From Streptomyces sp. NBC_01754 (lineage in GTDB: Bacteria > Actinomycetota > Actinomycetes > Streptomycetales > Streptomycetaceae), in contig NZ_CP109132.1 in NCBI RefSeq assembly GCF_035918015.1, forward strand, positions 1,674,001-1,738,000: a stretch of DNA of 64,000 nucleotides, written 5' to 3'. This document shows, piece after piece, positions 35,143 to 44,484 of this stretch. The notes below the pieces were generated by a model. The model had not been told where the DNA came from, did no database searches, and saw only the letters and a list, made by a program, of their open reading frames with translations. Positions within the stretch are counted from its first letter, which is position 1, and each line of letters starts with the position of its first letter. The translations under genes were made by a program, and so were the position numbers.

Positions 35143-35204
35143 TCCCGCAGCCGGCCAGAGGGGTGCCCCGCCAGTGGCGGGGCACCCCTCTGGCGGCTGC
35201 GGGA
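35143..35204. terminator. Very long bidirectional terminator hairpin
   Basis: The arm at 35143-35172 and the arm at 35176-35204 form a 29-bp stem with one bulged G and a three-base loop. It lies 6 bases after the small protein's stop and 11 bases from the dnaE stop. One hairpin serves two convergent genes. Confidence 0.85.
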
Positions 35205-35214
35205 CGGTGCTCCC

Positions 35215-38200
35215 TCAGCCGGCCAGGCAGGACGGTCCGAGCAGCACCTTCAGGTCGCCGAAGAGCGCCGGGTCGGCCTTGACGCGGTGCCGGTCGAGCC
35301 GCAGGACGGTGGTCTTACGGGGGCCCTGGAGTCTGATGCGCACCTCGGTGTCGCCCCGGTGGTTGCCGAGGACCTCACCGAGCCGGCTCACCATCGGCGG
35401 GGTGACCCGGACCGTGGGGATGGTCAGCACGATCGGCGCGTTGGTCCCGGCGTTGGAGATGTCGGGCACCTGCATCTCCATGGCGACCAGGCGCGGCACG
35501 TCCTCGCGCTTGTCCAGGCGGCCCTTGACGAAGACGACCGTGTCCTCGACGAGCTGGGTGGAGACCAGCTGGTAGGTGGCGGGGAAGAACATGCACTCGA
35601 TGGAGCCCGCGAGGTCCTCGACGGTGGCGATCGCCCAGGCGTTGCCCTGCTTGGTCATCTTGCGCTGGAGCCCGGAGATGATGCCGCCGACGGTGACGAT
35701 CGCGCCGTCGGGGTGCTCGCCACCGGTCAGCTGGGAGATCGAGGCGTCCGACTTGTCGGAGAGCACGTGCTCCAGGCCGAAGAGCGGGTGGTCGGAGACG
35801 TACAGACCGAGCATCTCCCGCTCCTGGGCGAGCAGGTAGGACTTCTCCCACTCGATGTCGGAGAACTCCACGTCGAGCCCGAAGCCCGGCTCGTCGCTCT
35901 CCTCCTCGCCCATGCCGCCGAAGAGGTCGAACTGCCCTTCGGCCTCCTTGCGCTTGACCTGCACCACGTTGTCGATCATCGGTTCGTGGTGGGCGACGAG
36001 GCCCTTACGGGTGTGGCCCATCTCGTCGAAGGCGCCGGCCTTGATGAGCGATTCCACGGTGCGCTTGTTGCAGACGACCGCCTCGACCTTGTCCAGGAAG
36101 TCCGGGAAGGTGGAGTACTTCCCCTTGGCCTTGCGGCACCGGATGATCGAGTCCACGACGTTCTGCCCGACGTTGCGGACGGCGGTGAGCCCGAAGAGGA
36201 TCACGTCGTCACCCTGGGCGGCGAAGTTGGACTCGGACTCGTTGACGTTGGGCGGCAGCACCTTGATGCCCATGCGGCGGCACTCGTTGAGGTAGACCGC
36301 CGACTTGTCCTTGTCGTCCTTGACCGATGTCAGCAGCGCCGCCATGTACTCCGCGGGGTAGTTCGCCTTGAGGTACGCGGTCCAGTAGGTGACCAGGCCG
36401 TACGCGGAGGAGTGCGCCTTGTTGAACGCGTAGCCGGCGAAGGGCACCAGGACGTCCCAGAGCGCCTGGATCGCCGCGTCCGAGTAGCCGTTCTTCTTGG
36501 CGCCGGCCTGGAAGAGGACGAAGTTCTTGGCCAGCTCCTCGGGCTTCTTCTTGCCCATCACGCGGCGCAGGATGTCGGCCTCGCCGAGCGAGTAGCCGGC
36601 GATGATCTGGGCGGCCTTCTGGACCTGCTCCTGGTAGACGATGAGGCCGTAGGTCAGACCGAGCGTCTCCTGGAGCGGCTCCTCCAGCTCCGGGTGGATC
36701 GGGGTGATCTCCTGGCGGCCGTTCTTGCGCTCGGCGTAGTTCGTGTGCGAGTTCATGCCCATCGGGCCCGGCCGGTAGAGGGCCGAGACGGCGGAGATGT
36801 CCTCGAAGTTGTCGGGCTGCATCTGGCGCAGCAGCGAGCGCATGGGCCCGCCGTCGAACTGGAACACCCCGAGCGTGTCACCGCGGCAGAGCAGTTCGTA
36901 CGTCTTGGGGTCGTCCAGCGGCAGGGAGAGCATCTCCAGGTCGATGCCCTTGTTGGCCTTCACCATCTTGATGGCGTCGTCCATGATCGTCAGGTTGCGC
37001 AGGCCCAGGAAGTCCATCTTGAGCAGGCCGAGCGACTCGCACTGGGGGTAGTCCCACTGCGTGATGGTGACGCCGTCGGTGTGCCGTACCCAGACCGGGG
37101 CGTGGTCGACGATGGGTTCGCTGGACATGATCACGCCCGCCGCGTGCACGCCCATCTGCCTCACGAGGCCCTCGACGCCCTTGGCGGTGTCGATGACCTT
37201 CTTGACGTCCGGCTCGTTCTCGTACATGCCCCGGATCTCGCCCGCCTCGCCGTAGCGCGGGTGCTTGGGGTCGGTGATGCCGCTGAGGTCGATGCCCTTG
37301 CCGAGGACGTCGGCGGGCATGGCCTTGGTCAGCCGGTCGCCCATGGCGTACGGGTAGCCGAGGACGCGGGCGGAGTCCTTGATCGCGTTCTTGGCCTTGA
37401 TCTTGCCGTAGGTGCCGATCATGGCGACCTTGTCGGCGCCGTACTTCTCGGTGACGTACCTGATCACCTCGACGCGCCGGCGCTCGTCGAAGTCGATGTC
37501 GACGTCGGGCATGGAGACGCGCTCGGGGTTGAGGAACCGCTCGAAGATCAGCCCGTGCTGGATCGGGTCGAGGTCGGTGATGCCCATGGCGTACGCGACG
37601 ATCGAACCGGCGGCCGAACCCCGGCCGGGGCCGACGGCGATGCCGTTGTTCTTGGCCCACATGATGAAGTCGGCGACGACCAGGAAGTACCCCGGGAACC
37701 CCATCTGGATGATGATGTCCATCTCGTACTCGGCCTGCTTCTGCCGGTCCTCGGGGACACCGCCGGGGTAGCGGCGGCCCATGCCGACCCGGACCTCCTC
37801 CTGGAACCAGGTGACCTCGGTGTAGCCCTCCGGGATCTCGAACTTCGGCATCAGGTCGCGCTTCTCGAACATGCCGGTGGTGTCGATCTGCTGCGCGACC
37901 AGCAGGGTGTTGGCACAGCCCTGCTGCCAGGCGTCGGAGGAGTCGATCGCGTACATCTCGTCCGTGGACTTGATGTAGTAGCCGGTACCGTCGAAGCGGA
38001 AGCGGTCCGGGTCGGAGAGGTTCTTGCCGGTCTGGATGCAGAGCAAGGCGTCGTGCGCGGTGGCCTCGTGGGCGTACGTGTAGTGCGAGTCGTTCGTCAC
38101 CAGCGGCGGGATGTCCAGCTTCTTGCCGATCTCCAGCAGCCCGTCACGGACCCGGCGCTCGATCTCGATGCCGTGGTCCATCAGCTCCAGGAAGTACCTG

Positions 38201-38754
38201 CCCTCGCCGAAGATGTCCTTGTAGTCGGAGGCGGCCTGGACCGCCTCGTCGAACTGCCCGAGCCGCAACCGGGTCTGCACCTCGCCGGAGGGGCATCCGG
38301 TGGAGGCGATGAGGCCCTCGGACCACTGGGCGATGGTCTCCTTGTCCATACGCGGCCACTTCTGCAGCCAGCCCTCGGCGTACGCGTCGGAGGAGAGCCG
38401 GAAGAGGTTGTGCAGACCGGTGCTGTTCGCCGCCCAGATCGTCTTGTGGGTGTAACCACCCGAACCGGATACGTCGTCGCGCTTCTGGTGCGGCTGTCCC
38501 CACTGGATCTTCCGCTTGTGCTTGCGCGACTCGGGGGCGATGTACGCCTCGATCCCGATGATCGGCGTGACCCCGGCCTTCTGGGCCGAGTGGAAGAAGT
38601 CGTACGCCCCGTGGAGGTTGCCGTGGTCGGTCATCGCGATATGGGACATGTCCATGCTGTTGCAGGCGTCGAACATGTCCTTGAGCCGCGCGGCACCGTC
38701 CAGCAGCGAGTACTGGGTGTGGACGTGCAGGTGCGTGAAGGGCGGCTTGCTCAC
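35215..38754 (-). CDS. dnaE: DNA polymerase III alpha subunit
   Basis: Replicative polymerase subunit, 1179 residues, the usual DnaE1 size. The PHP domain at the N-terminus begins with THLHVHTQYSLLDG (His10, His12) and includes MTDHGNLHG. The C-family polymerase active site PDVDIDFD lies at about 415-422, with GPGRGSAAGS upstream. The OB-fold near the end (VTVGGIISGLQRKM) is normal. The GTG at 38754 has GGAGG at suitable distance. Long plus-strand frames across this gene are shadows. Confidence 0.97.
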   Translation of the reverse strand: MSKPPFTHLHVHTQYSLLDGAARLKDMFDACNSMDMSHIAMTDHGNLHGAYDFFHSAQKAGVTPIIGIEAYIAPESRKHKRKIQWGQPHQKRDDVSGSGGYTHKTIWAANSTGLHNLFRLSSDAYAEGWLQKWPRMDKETIAQWSEGLIASTGCPSGEVQTRLRLGQFDEAVQAASDYKDIFGEGRYFLELMDHGIEIERRVRDGLLEIGKKLDIPPLVTNDSHYTYAHEATAHDALLCIQTGKNLSDPDRFRFDGTGYYIKSTDEMYAIDSSDAWQQGCANTLLVAQQIDTTGMFEKRDLMPKFEIPEGYTEVTWFQEEVRVGMGRRYPGGVPEDRQKQAEYEMDIIIQMGFPGYFLVVADFIMWAKNNGIAVGPGRGSAAGSIVAYAMGITDLDPIQHGLIFERFLNPERVSMPDVDIDFDERRRVEVIRYVTEKYGADKVAMIGTYGKIKAKNAIKDSARVLGYPYAMGDRLTKAMPADVLGKGIDLSGITDPKHPRYGEAGEIRGMYENEPDVKKVIDTAKGVEGLVRQMGVHAAGVIMSSEPIVDHAPVWVRHTDGVTITQWDYPQCESLGLLKMDFLGLRNLTIMDDAIKMVKANKGIDLEMLSLPLDDPKTYELLCRGDTLGVFQFDGGPMRSLLRQMQPDNFEDISAVSALYRPGPMGMNSHTNYAERKNGRQEITPIHPELEEPLQETLGLTYGLIVYQEQVQKAAQIIAGYSLGEADILRRVMGKKKPEELAKNFVLFQAGAKKNGYSDAAIQALWDVLVPFAGYAFNKAHSSAYGLVTYWTAYLKANYPAEYMAALLTSVKDDKDKSAVYLNECRRMGIKVLPPNVNESESNFAAQGDDVILFGLTAVRNVGQNVVDSIIRCRKAKGKYSTFPDFLDKVEAVVCNKRTVESLIKAGAFDEMGHTRKGLVAHHEPMIDNVVQVKRKEAEGQFDLFGGMGEEESDEPGFGLDVEFSDIEWEKSYLLAQEREMLGLYVSDHPLFGLEHVLSDKSDASISQLTGGEHPDGAIVTVGGIISGLQRKMTKQGNAWAIATVEDLAGSIECMFFPATYQLVSTQLVEDTVVFVKGRLDKREDVPRLVAMEMQVPDISNAGTNAPIVLTIPTVRVTPPMVSRLGEVLGNHRGDTEVRIRLQGPRKTTVLRLDRHRVKADPALFGDLKVLLGPSCLAG

Positions 38755-38961
38755 GGCGCTGTGCCTCCGGGGGAACGGCGAGGGCGAGTGGGGGACAGCG
38801 TGGAAGTCTACGTCTCTTCGGTGACGGACGGCGGGCACTCCGGCGCGTGGCCGTCCGTTGGAGGGGCGGGGGCCCACCCGCCTCCTGTCGCGCCCGGCCG
38901 CACGCCCGGGTCGCGGCACCTTAGCCCTCGCTTACGGGCGGGCATGGCACACTCGTCGGCG

Positions 38962-39687
38962 ATGGACGTATCAGGGACCCCGATCAGAGCGGTACGCGCG
39001 GCGTTGTTCACCGCGCTCGTCGTCACGCTCTCCTCCGCGTCCCACGTGCTGCTCTCCCAGGTGCCGCTGCCGCTGGCGTCGGTGGCGCTGCTGACGGGCG
39101 TCGTCTTCGCGACGGCGTTCGCGCTGGCCGGCCGGGAGCGGGGCTTCGGCGCGATCGCCGGACTGCTGGTTCCGCTGGAGCTGGCGGCCGACACCGTCTT
39201 CACCACCGGCCAGCACCTCTGCTACGGGGCGGCGGGCGGCCCGATCGCCGGCCCGCTGCGCTCGGTGGGCGTGGACGTGCTCTGCGGCGGCGGGGCCCAC
39301 GCGGGCTCCGACCGGCTCTCCGGCGTCGCCGCGGTGGGCACACCGCTGACCGGGATGCCGGGCACGGGCGACCGGGCGGCCGCCCTGCTGGCCTCCCCCG
39401 GTCCGGCCGTGCCGTGGCTGCTGCTCGCCGCCCATGTGGCGGTGGGGCTGCTGGCCGCGGCCTGGCTGCGGCACGGCGAGTCCGCCCTGGCGGCCCTGCT
39501 GCGGGCGGCCGCCGCCGTCGCCTTCCGGCCGCTGCTGACCGCGGTCGCCGCCGTGGGGGCCACGGCGCGTCCCGTCCGGCCCGGCACCCGCCCCGCCGGA
39601 CGTCCGGGCCCGCTCCTCGCGGCCCGTCTCCTCGTGCACTCCGTGGGACGGAGGGGACCGCCGCGCTCGGCCCGGGCCTTCGCCTGA
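38962..39687 (+). CDS. Multi-span membrane protein, function unknown
   Basis: A 241-residue protein with about four to five hydrophobic segments in the first 180 residues: AALFTALVVTLSSASHVLLS, ASVALLTGVVFATAFAL, and later AVPWLLLAAHVAVGLLAAAWL. A Cys-containing loop (GQHLCYGAAGG, VDVLCGGGAHAG) lies between. The C-terminus is Pro/Arg-rich. ATG 38962 was chosen; ATG 38944 would add six residues. It is immediately upstream of a DsbA-like gene with 51 bases between, so the two may be co-transcribed. I do not recognise the family. Confidence 0.75.
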   Translation: MDVSGTPIRAVRAALFTALVVTLSSASHVLLSQVPLPLASVALLTGVVFATAFALAGRERGFGAIAGLLVPLELAADTVFTTGQHLCYGAAGGPIAGPLRSVGVDVLCGGGAHAGSDRLSGVAAVGTPLTGMPGTGDRAAALLASPGPAVPWLLLAAHVAVGLLAAAWLRHGESALAALLRAAAAVAFRPLLTAVAAVGATARPVRPGTRPAGRPGPLLAARLLVHSVGRRGPPRSARAFA

Positions 39688-39738
39688 GTACGCGGTGACA
39701 CCCCCCGAACCACCCCCACGCACACACGGAGAACAACC

Positions 39739-40554
39739 ATGAGCAAGCGCAACAGCCAGGCCAGCAAGTCCGCCGCACGTGAGCGGCTGCGCGCCGAGCG
39801 CGAACGCCAGGCCAAGAGGGACAAGGTCCGTAAGCAGGTCGTCGTCGCCGTCTCGGTGGTCGGCGTCCTGGCGGTCGCGGGCGCCGTCGGCTACGGCGTG
39901 ATGGAGCTGAACAAGCCCTCCGCCTGGGAGGCCGCCGCCGACGCCAAGAACGTGACCGCCCCGAAGAACACCTCGGGCGACGACGGCACCGAGGTGGTCA
40001 TCGGTAAGTCGAGCGCCAAGAAGACCCTGGAGCTGTACGAGGACTCCCGCTGCCCCGTCTGCGCCACGTTCGAGCAGGCGATCGGCGAGACGATCGCCAA
40101 GGACGTCGAGGCCGGCAAGTACAAGATCAAGTACGTCGGCGCCACCTTCATCGACAACGCGGCCAACGGCGAGGGCTCCAAGAACGCCCTGAGCGCCCTG
40201 GGCGCCGCGCTCGACGTGAGCCCCGAGGCGTTCCTCGACTACAAGGCGGCGCTGTACTCCGCCGAGTACCACCCCGAGGAGATGGACGACAAGTTCGCGA
40301 AGGACGACTACCTCATCGAGGTGGCGAACTCGGTCGACGCGCTCAAGGGCGACAAGGGGTTCGAGAAGGCCGTCAAGGAGGGCACCTACGACGCCTGGGC
40401 GATGAAGATGTCCAAGGCGTTCGACAAGAGCGGGGTGCAGGGCACCCCCACGCTCATGATGGACGGCAAGAAGGTCACCAGCGAGGGCAGCGAGAACGCC
40501 CCCATGACGGAGGCCGAGTTCAACACCGCGATCACGGCGGCCCTGAAGGGCTGA
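39739..40554 (+). CDS. DsbA-like thioredoxin-fold protein, membrane-anchored (second copy)
   Basis: A 271-residue protein with the same architecture as the gene at 11504-12325: a very basic N-terminus with an ERLRAERERQAK pattern, a single membrane segment (33-55), a linker and an extracytoplasmic DsbA domain with CPVC at 105-108. GVQGTPTLMM contains the cis-Pro loop. It is Lys-richer than the first copy and has a long central acidic helix. A putative thiol oxidant/isomerase for exported proteins. GGAGAACAACC precedes the ATG. Confidence 0.88.
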   Translation: MSKRNSQASKSAARERLRAERERQAKRDKVRKQVVVAVSVVGVLAVAGAVGYGVMELNKPSAWEAAADAKNVTAPKNTSGDDGTEVVIGKSSAKKTLELYEDSRCPVCATFEQAIGETIAKDVEAGKYKIKYVGATFIDNAANGEGSKNALSALGAALDVSPEAFLDYKAALYSAEYHPEEMDDKFAKDDYLIEVANSVDALKGDKGFEKAVKEGTYDAWAMKMSKAFDKSGVQGTPTLMMDGKKVTSEGSENAPMTEAEFNTAITAALKG

Positions 40555-40583
40555 CGGAGGGACCCGCGGCCCGGGCGCGGACC

Positions 40584-40634
40584 ACGGCCGGCGGGCGCGA
40601 ACGGCCGGCGGGCGCGAACGGCCGGCGGGCGGGC
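40584..40634. repeat. 17-bp tandem repeat, about three copies
   Basis: Units of ACGGCCGGCGGGCGCGA at 40584-40600 and 40601-40617, and a third nearly complete unit from 40618. It is in the intergenic region after the DsbA-like gene and just before a hairpin. No coding role. Confidence 0.8.
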
Positions 40635-40655
40635 GGACCTCCTCCGTGGTCCGCT

Positions 40656-40685
40656 CGCTCCGCCGGGGGCTTCTCCGGCGGAGCG
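40656..40685. terminator. Hairpin between convergent DsbA-like and hydrolase genes
   Basis: CGCTCCGCCGG at 40656-40666 pairs perfectly with 40675-40685 around an eight-base loop. Suitable as a bidirectional terminator. Confidence 0.72.
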
Positions 40686-40762
40686 GTACGTGGAGCGGGG
40701 GCGGGCCGGACCCGTGAGCGCGGGTTCCAGGGGTCGTCGCGACACCGCGCGTCCGCGTACCC

Positions 40763-41332
40763 CTACAGCGTGGCGAGGAAGCCGAGGGCGACCTTCCAGG
40801 TCAGGTCCGCGGCGGGCTTGTCGAAGTCCGGCAGGTCCGGGTCGGTGTAGAGGTGTCCGGCCCCCGGGTAGCGGTAGACCTCCACGTCCGCCCCCGTCCG
40901 CTGCATCTGGAGGTACCAGCTGTTCAGCCAGTCCGGCGACTCGAACGCGTCGGGATCGGCGACGTGCAGCTGGACGGGAAGTTCGTCCACCGAGGCGTTC
41001 TCGGCGATGTCCGAGGTGCCGTGGAGCAGCAGCAGCCCGCGCGCCTTGGCGTCCCCGAGCGCGAGCGTCTGCGCCACCGACGCCCCGAACGAGAACCCGG
41101 CGTACACGAGGCCCTGTTCCGAACAGGGCGCCGCGGCCAGCACGGCACGTTTCAGCAGCTCGTCCTTGCCGACCCGCTCCTTGAAAGCCGTCCCCTCCTC
41201 GACCGTGTCGAAGGTGTGCCCCTCGAAGAGATCGGGCACGCGCACCTCGTGCCCGGCTGCGCGCAGCCGGTCCGCAGCCGCGTGCACAGCCGGCCGCACA
41301 CCGTAGGTCGAGTGGAAAAGCATGATGTTCAT
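40763..41332 (-). CDS. Dienelactone hydrolase family protein
   Basis: A 189-residue alpha/beta hydrolase. The nucleophile motif is GFSFGAS with Ser81, where classical dienelactone hydrolases have Cys in GFCFGG, so a serine esterase mechanism is likely. HVADPDAF supplies a candidate Asp (126 or 128) and GAGHLYTDP the catalytic His160. It starts with ATG 41332, ten residues before GVRPAV. The natural ester is unknown. It is divergent from the MscS gene with about 45 bases between. Confidence 0.87.
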   Translation of the reverse strand: MNIMLFHSTYGVRPAVHAAADRLRAAGHEVRVPDLFEGHTFDTVEEGTAFKERVGKDELLKRAVLAAAPCSEQGLVYAGFSFGASVAQTLALGDAKARGLLLLHGTSDIAENASVDELPVQLHVADPDAFESPDWLNSWYLQMQRTGADVEVYRYPGAGHLYTDPDLPDFDKPAADLTWKVALGFLATL

Positions 41333-41377
41333 GGATCCATCGTGCCAGCTGTGTCCCAAGACTTGGAGGACGAGGGA

Positions 41378-42514
41378 ATGGAGAACGTACTGCGCCCGCT
41401 GCTGGTGGTGGGCGGGTCGCTGGTGCTGACGCTGGTGCTGGGCTGGGTGGTCGACGTCCTGTTGCGCCGTGCCGACGCCCGGCACCACGAGACACCGCTC
41501 TGGGGCCTCCTGCGACGCTGCCGGCCGCCTCTGCAGGTGGTGCTCGGCACCGCACTGCTGCGGGCCACCTTCTCCCAGATACGGGTCGACGTCGTACAGG
41601 ACCACCGGGAGGGGATCGGCCGGCTGCTGACCCTGGTGCTGATCGCGGCGTCGGCGTGGCTCGTCCTGCGCGTCGCGGCCACCGTCGTGGAGTCCTCGTT
41701 CGCCCGCTACGCGTCGGCCTCCCGCGACCCGGCCCGGGTGCGCCGGGTCCGTACCCAGGTGACGCTCATCCAGCGTGTGGTGACCGCCGTGGTGGCCACG
41801 GTCGCGATCGCGGCGATGCTGCTGACCTTCCCGGCGATGCGCACGGTGGGCACCTCGATGCTGGCCTCGGCCGGCGTGGTCGGCATCGTCGCCGGTGTCG
41901 CCGCCCAGTCGACGCTCGGCAACCTCTTCGCGGGGTTCCAGATCGCCTTCGGCGACATGGTGCGGCTCGGGGACACCGTGGTGGTGGACGGCGAATGGGG
42001 CACCATCGACGAGATCACGCTGACCTTCCTGACGGTGCGCACATGGGACGACCGGCGCATCACCATGCCGGTGTCCTACTTCACCAGCCAGCCCTTCGAG
42101 AACTGGTCGCGCGGCGGGGTCCAGATGACCGGCACGGTCTACTTCCAGCTCGACCACTCGGCCCCCGTCCCCGCGATGCGCGATCAGCTGCGCGACATCC
42201 TCGGCGAGTGCGCGGCCTGGGACGGCCGTGACTGGTCCCTGGCCGTGACGGACACCACCCCGACCACGATCCAGGTCCGGGCCGTGGTCACCGCGAAGGA
42301 CGCCGACGACATCTGGACGGTGCGCTGCGCGGTACGCGAGCAGATGATCGCCTGGCTGCGCGACCACCACCCGTACGCGCTGCCGCGGGTCGCGACGGCC
42401 CCCGCCTCCCTGCCGCCGGACGCCCCCTGGACGTCGCTGACCGGTACGGGCGCCGACCGGGACATCGCCCCACTCACCGACCGGGACATGGCCCCGCGCA
42501 CGGGCCGCGGCTGA
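41378..42514 (+). CDS. MscS-family mechanosensitive channel
   Basis: A 378-residue protein with three or four membrane segments followed by the MscS beta domain. The pore-lining helix region contains GVVGIVAGVAAQSTLGNLFAG, with the glycine/alanine pattern typical of MscS TM3. GDTVVVDGEWGTIDEITLTFLTVRTWDDRRITMPVS is the conserved cytoplasmic beta domain. The ATG at 41378 has GGAGGA upstream; a GTG at 41351 would add nine residues. It probably opens on hypo-osmotic shock. Confidence 0.9.
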   Translation: MENVLRPLLVVGGSLVLTLVLGWVVDVLLRRADARHHETPLWGLLRRCRPPLQVVLGTALLRATFSQIRVDVVQDHREGIGRLLTLVLIAASAWLVLRVAATVVESSFARYASASRDPARVRRVRTQVTLIQRVVTAVVATVAIAAMLLTFPAMRTVGTSMLASAGVVGIVAGVAAQSTLGNLFAGFQIAFGDMVRLGDTVVVDGEWGTIDEITLTFLTVRTWDDRRITMPVSYFTSQPFENWSRGGVQMTGTVYFQLDHSAPVPAMRDQLRDILGECAAWDGRDWSLAVTDTTPTTIQVRAVVTAKDADDIWTVRCAVREQMIAWLRDHHPYALPRVATAPASLPPDAPWTSLTGTGADRDIAPLTDRDMAPRTGRG

Positions 42515-42568
42515 CCCGCCGCGGGGGCCGGCGGCGCCCGGCCTCCGGTGGCGGTCCCGCTGCCTGCG

Positions 42569-44146
42569 TCAGCGCAGGCTGCGTACGTCCAGGTAGCGCA
42601 GCACCCGGTCCACGATCTCCGGGTCGGAGCCGGGTTCGTTGCGGGCGGACAGCACCTCGTGGCGGGCGGCGGACATCATGTCGCGCTGGACGCGGCCGAC
42701 CACCTGGAAGCGCTCCGCGCGCCGGGCGTACGCCTCGCGCCGCTCCTCGTCGACCATGTCGGGGCTGATCCGCGCCCCGATGTCGTACGCGGCGCGGTGG
42801 AGGCGTTCGAGGACGTCGTCCGGAAGGTCCTCGTGCTCCTCGATCTCCGCGAGCCGGCGTTTGGCCGCCCCCGCCGCGCGGACGGCGAGGTCGCGTTCCA
42901 GGGCCCGCTCGGCGTCCGTGTCCGCCCGTACGCCGAGCTTGCGCACGAGCCAGGGCAGGGTGAGTCCCTGGACGACGAGAGTGGCCATGATGACGACGAA
43001 GGCGATGAAGACGATCTCGTCCCGGCCGGGGAACGGCTTGCCGTCGTCCGTCTCCAGCGGGATGGCGAGGGCCAGCGCGACCGAGGCCACCCCGCGCATG
43101 CCCGCCCACCACACGACGACGGTCTCCCGCCAGCTGGTGGGGATCTCCTCGCTGTAGTCGCGCCGGGTGTGCAGCCGCTTGGCGAGCCAGGTCGCGGGGA
43201 GCAGCCACAGGAGCCGTACGGCGACGACGACCGCGACGACCGCGAGCCCCCAGCCCAGCAGCTCCGGCAGACGTCCGCCGGCCGTGCCGAAGACGCTGTG
43301 GAGTTCGAGTCCGATGAGGCCGAAGGCGACCCCGGTGACGAGGGTGTCGACGATCTCCCAGAAGGAACGGCCGGTGAGCCGCCCCTGGACGTCGTCGGCG
43401 TCCGCGGTGTGCTCGGCGAGGAAGAGCGCCGTGGTCAGGACGGCCAGCACGCCGGAGCCCATCAGCTCCTCGGCGAGCACGTAGCTCACGAACGGCACCA
43501 GCAGGGTCAGCCCGACCTGGAGGGTGGCGTCCCCGAGCAGGCCCATGAGTTTGATGGTGAGCCAGCCGAGCACCAGGCCGACCACGACGGCGACGACCGC
43601 GGAGAGCACCAGCAGCCCGAACGCCTCGGGCAGCGAGAACGTCCCGCTCACGGCGGCGGCGATCGCCACGTGGTAAAGGACGATGGCGGTGACGTCGTTG
43701 AACAGCCCCTCCCCCTCCAGGGTCGAGACGATTCGGCGGGGCAGTCCGAGGGATCCCGCCACGGCCGAGGCGGCGACCGGGTCGGGCGGGGCGACCAGGG
43801 CGCCGAGCGCCAGGGCGGCCGCGACGGGCAGTCCCGGGACGATCGCGTCGGCGACGGCGGCGACGGCGGCCGTCGTGACGAAGACGAGGGCGACCGCCAG
43901 CAGGAAGATGGGCCGTTTGTTGGCCGCGAACTGCCGCCACGAGGTGCGCTGCACGGCGGCGTAGAGCAGTGGGGGCAGCAGGGCGGGGAGGATGACCTCC
44001 GGCGGGACGTCGACGTCGGGGACGAAGCTGGCGAAGGCCATCGCGACCCCGAGCAGCGTCATCAGCACCGGGGCCGGCAGTCCGAGCCGTTGGCCCAGTG
44101 GCACCGTGACCACCGCTCCGAGCAGCAGCAGGAGCAGGAGTGTCAT
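42569..44146 (-). CDS. Na+/H+ antiporter (CPA1/NhaP-type)
   Basis: A 525-residue protein with about twelve membrane segments and a cytoplasmic C-terminal domain of about 120 residues rich in Arg/Glu. APPDPVAASAVAGSLGLPRR in the fifth segment holds the ion-binding Asp, followed by EGEGLFNDVTAIVL, the CPA1 signature. GMRGVASVALALAIP is also typical. It would exchange Na+ or K+ for H+ at the plasma membrane. The start is ATG 44146, just after GGAGCAGGAG. Confidence 0.92.
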   Translation of the reverse strand: MTLLLLLLLGAVVTVPLGQRLGLPAPVLMTLLGVAMAFASFVPDVDVPPEVILPALLPPLLYAAVQRTSWRQFAANKRPIFLLAVALVFVTTAAVAAVADAIVPGLPVAAALALGALVAPPDPVAASAVAGSLGLPRRIVSTLEGEGLFNDVTAIVLYHVAIAAAVSGTFSLPEAFGLLVLSAVVAVVVGLVLGWLTIKLMGLLGDATLQVGLTLLVPFVSYVLAEELMGSGVLAVLTTALFLAEHTADADDVQGRLTGRSFWEIVDTLVTGVAFGLIGLELHSVFGTAGGRLPELLGWGLAVVAVVVAVRLLWLLPATWLAKRLHTRRDYSEEIPTSWRETVVVWWAGMRGVASVALALAIPLETDDGKPFPGRDEIVFIAFVVIMATLVVQGLTLPWLVRKLGVRADTDAERALERDLAVRAAGAAKRRLAEIEEHEDLPDDVLERLHRAAYDIGARISPDMVDEERREAYARRAERFQVVGRVQRDMMSAARHEVLSARNEPGSDPEIVDRVLRYLDVRSLR

Positions 44147-44314
44147 CTGGCCCACGGGTCCGCCTTCCGCAGCGTGTCCGGGCCGGGGCCCGGTGATCAG
44201 CCGACGAGGGCGCCCAGCCTGCCACGCGCGGTCAGCGGTTCCCGTGGCGCCCCGGCGCGGCACGCACGCGGAACACGCGCCGGGCGGAACCGGCGGTGGC
44301 CGTGGCGGCGGCCG

Positions 44315-44484
44315 TCAGAGCGCGCGCCGCATCGCCCGGTGCGCGATCCGTCGTAGGCGTCGTACTCGATCTCCTCGGGGACGTTCTGCTCCCCGACGAA
44401 GACCTCCCTGCGGAGCTGGAAGCAGGCGGCCAGGTCGCTCTCCCCGGCGGCCCTGCGGGTACCGGCGAACGCGGGGGCGCTCAC
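44315..44484 (-). pseudogene. GNAT acetyltransferase (ElaA-like), internal deletion
   Basis: The first 45 codons from the GTG at 44484, which overlaps the rluD stop (GTGA), read like an ElaA/GNAT N-terminus: GESDLAACFQLRREVFVGEQ followed by NVPEEIEYDAYD. The frame then leaves the family. In the next frame the bases at 44315-44347 encode IAHRAMRRAL and a stop, which matches the usual end of such proteins (IPHRAMRRAL). So the middle of the gene, with the acetyl-CoA binding core, is missing and the two ends were joined out of frame near 44348. About 100 codons seem lost compared with the usual 150-residue length. The open frame of the N-terminal part continues to 44197. Confidence 0.75.

Noticed and set aside
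35287..39687. Very long plus-strand open frame of more than 1400 codons
   Set aside because: It is antisense to dnaE and runs on through the next gene. The product has no domain motifs, and the opposite strand has a fully recognisable polymerase.
42515..42568. Possible terminator between the MscS gene and the antiporter gene
   Set aside because: Only short overlapping GC stems of five or six pairs; not better than background in this sequence.
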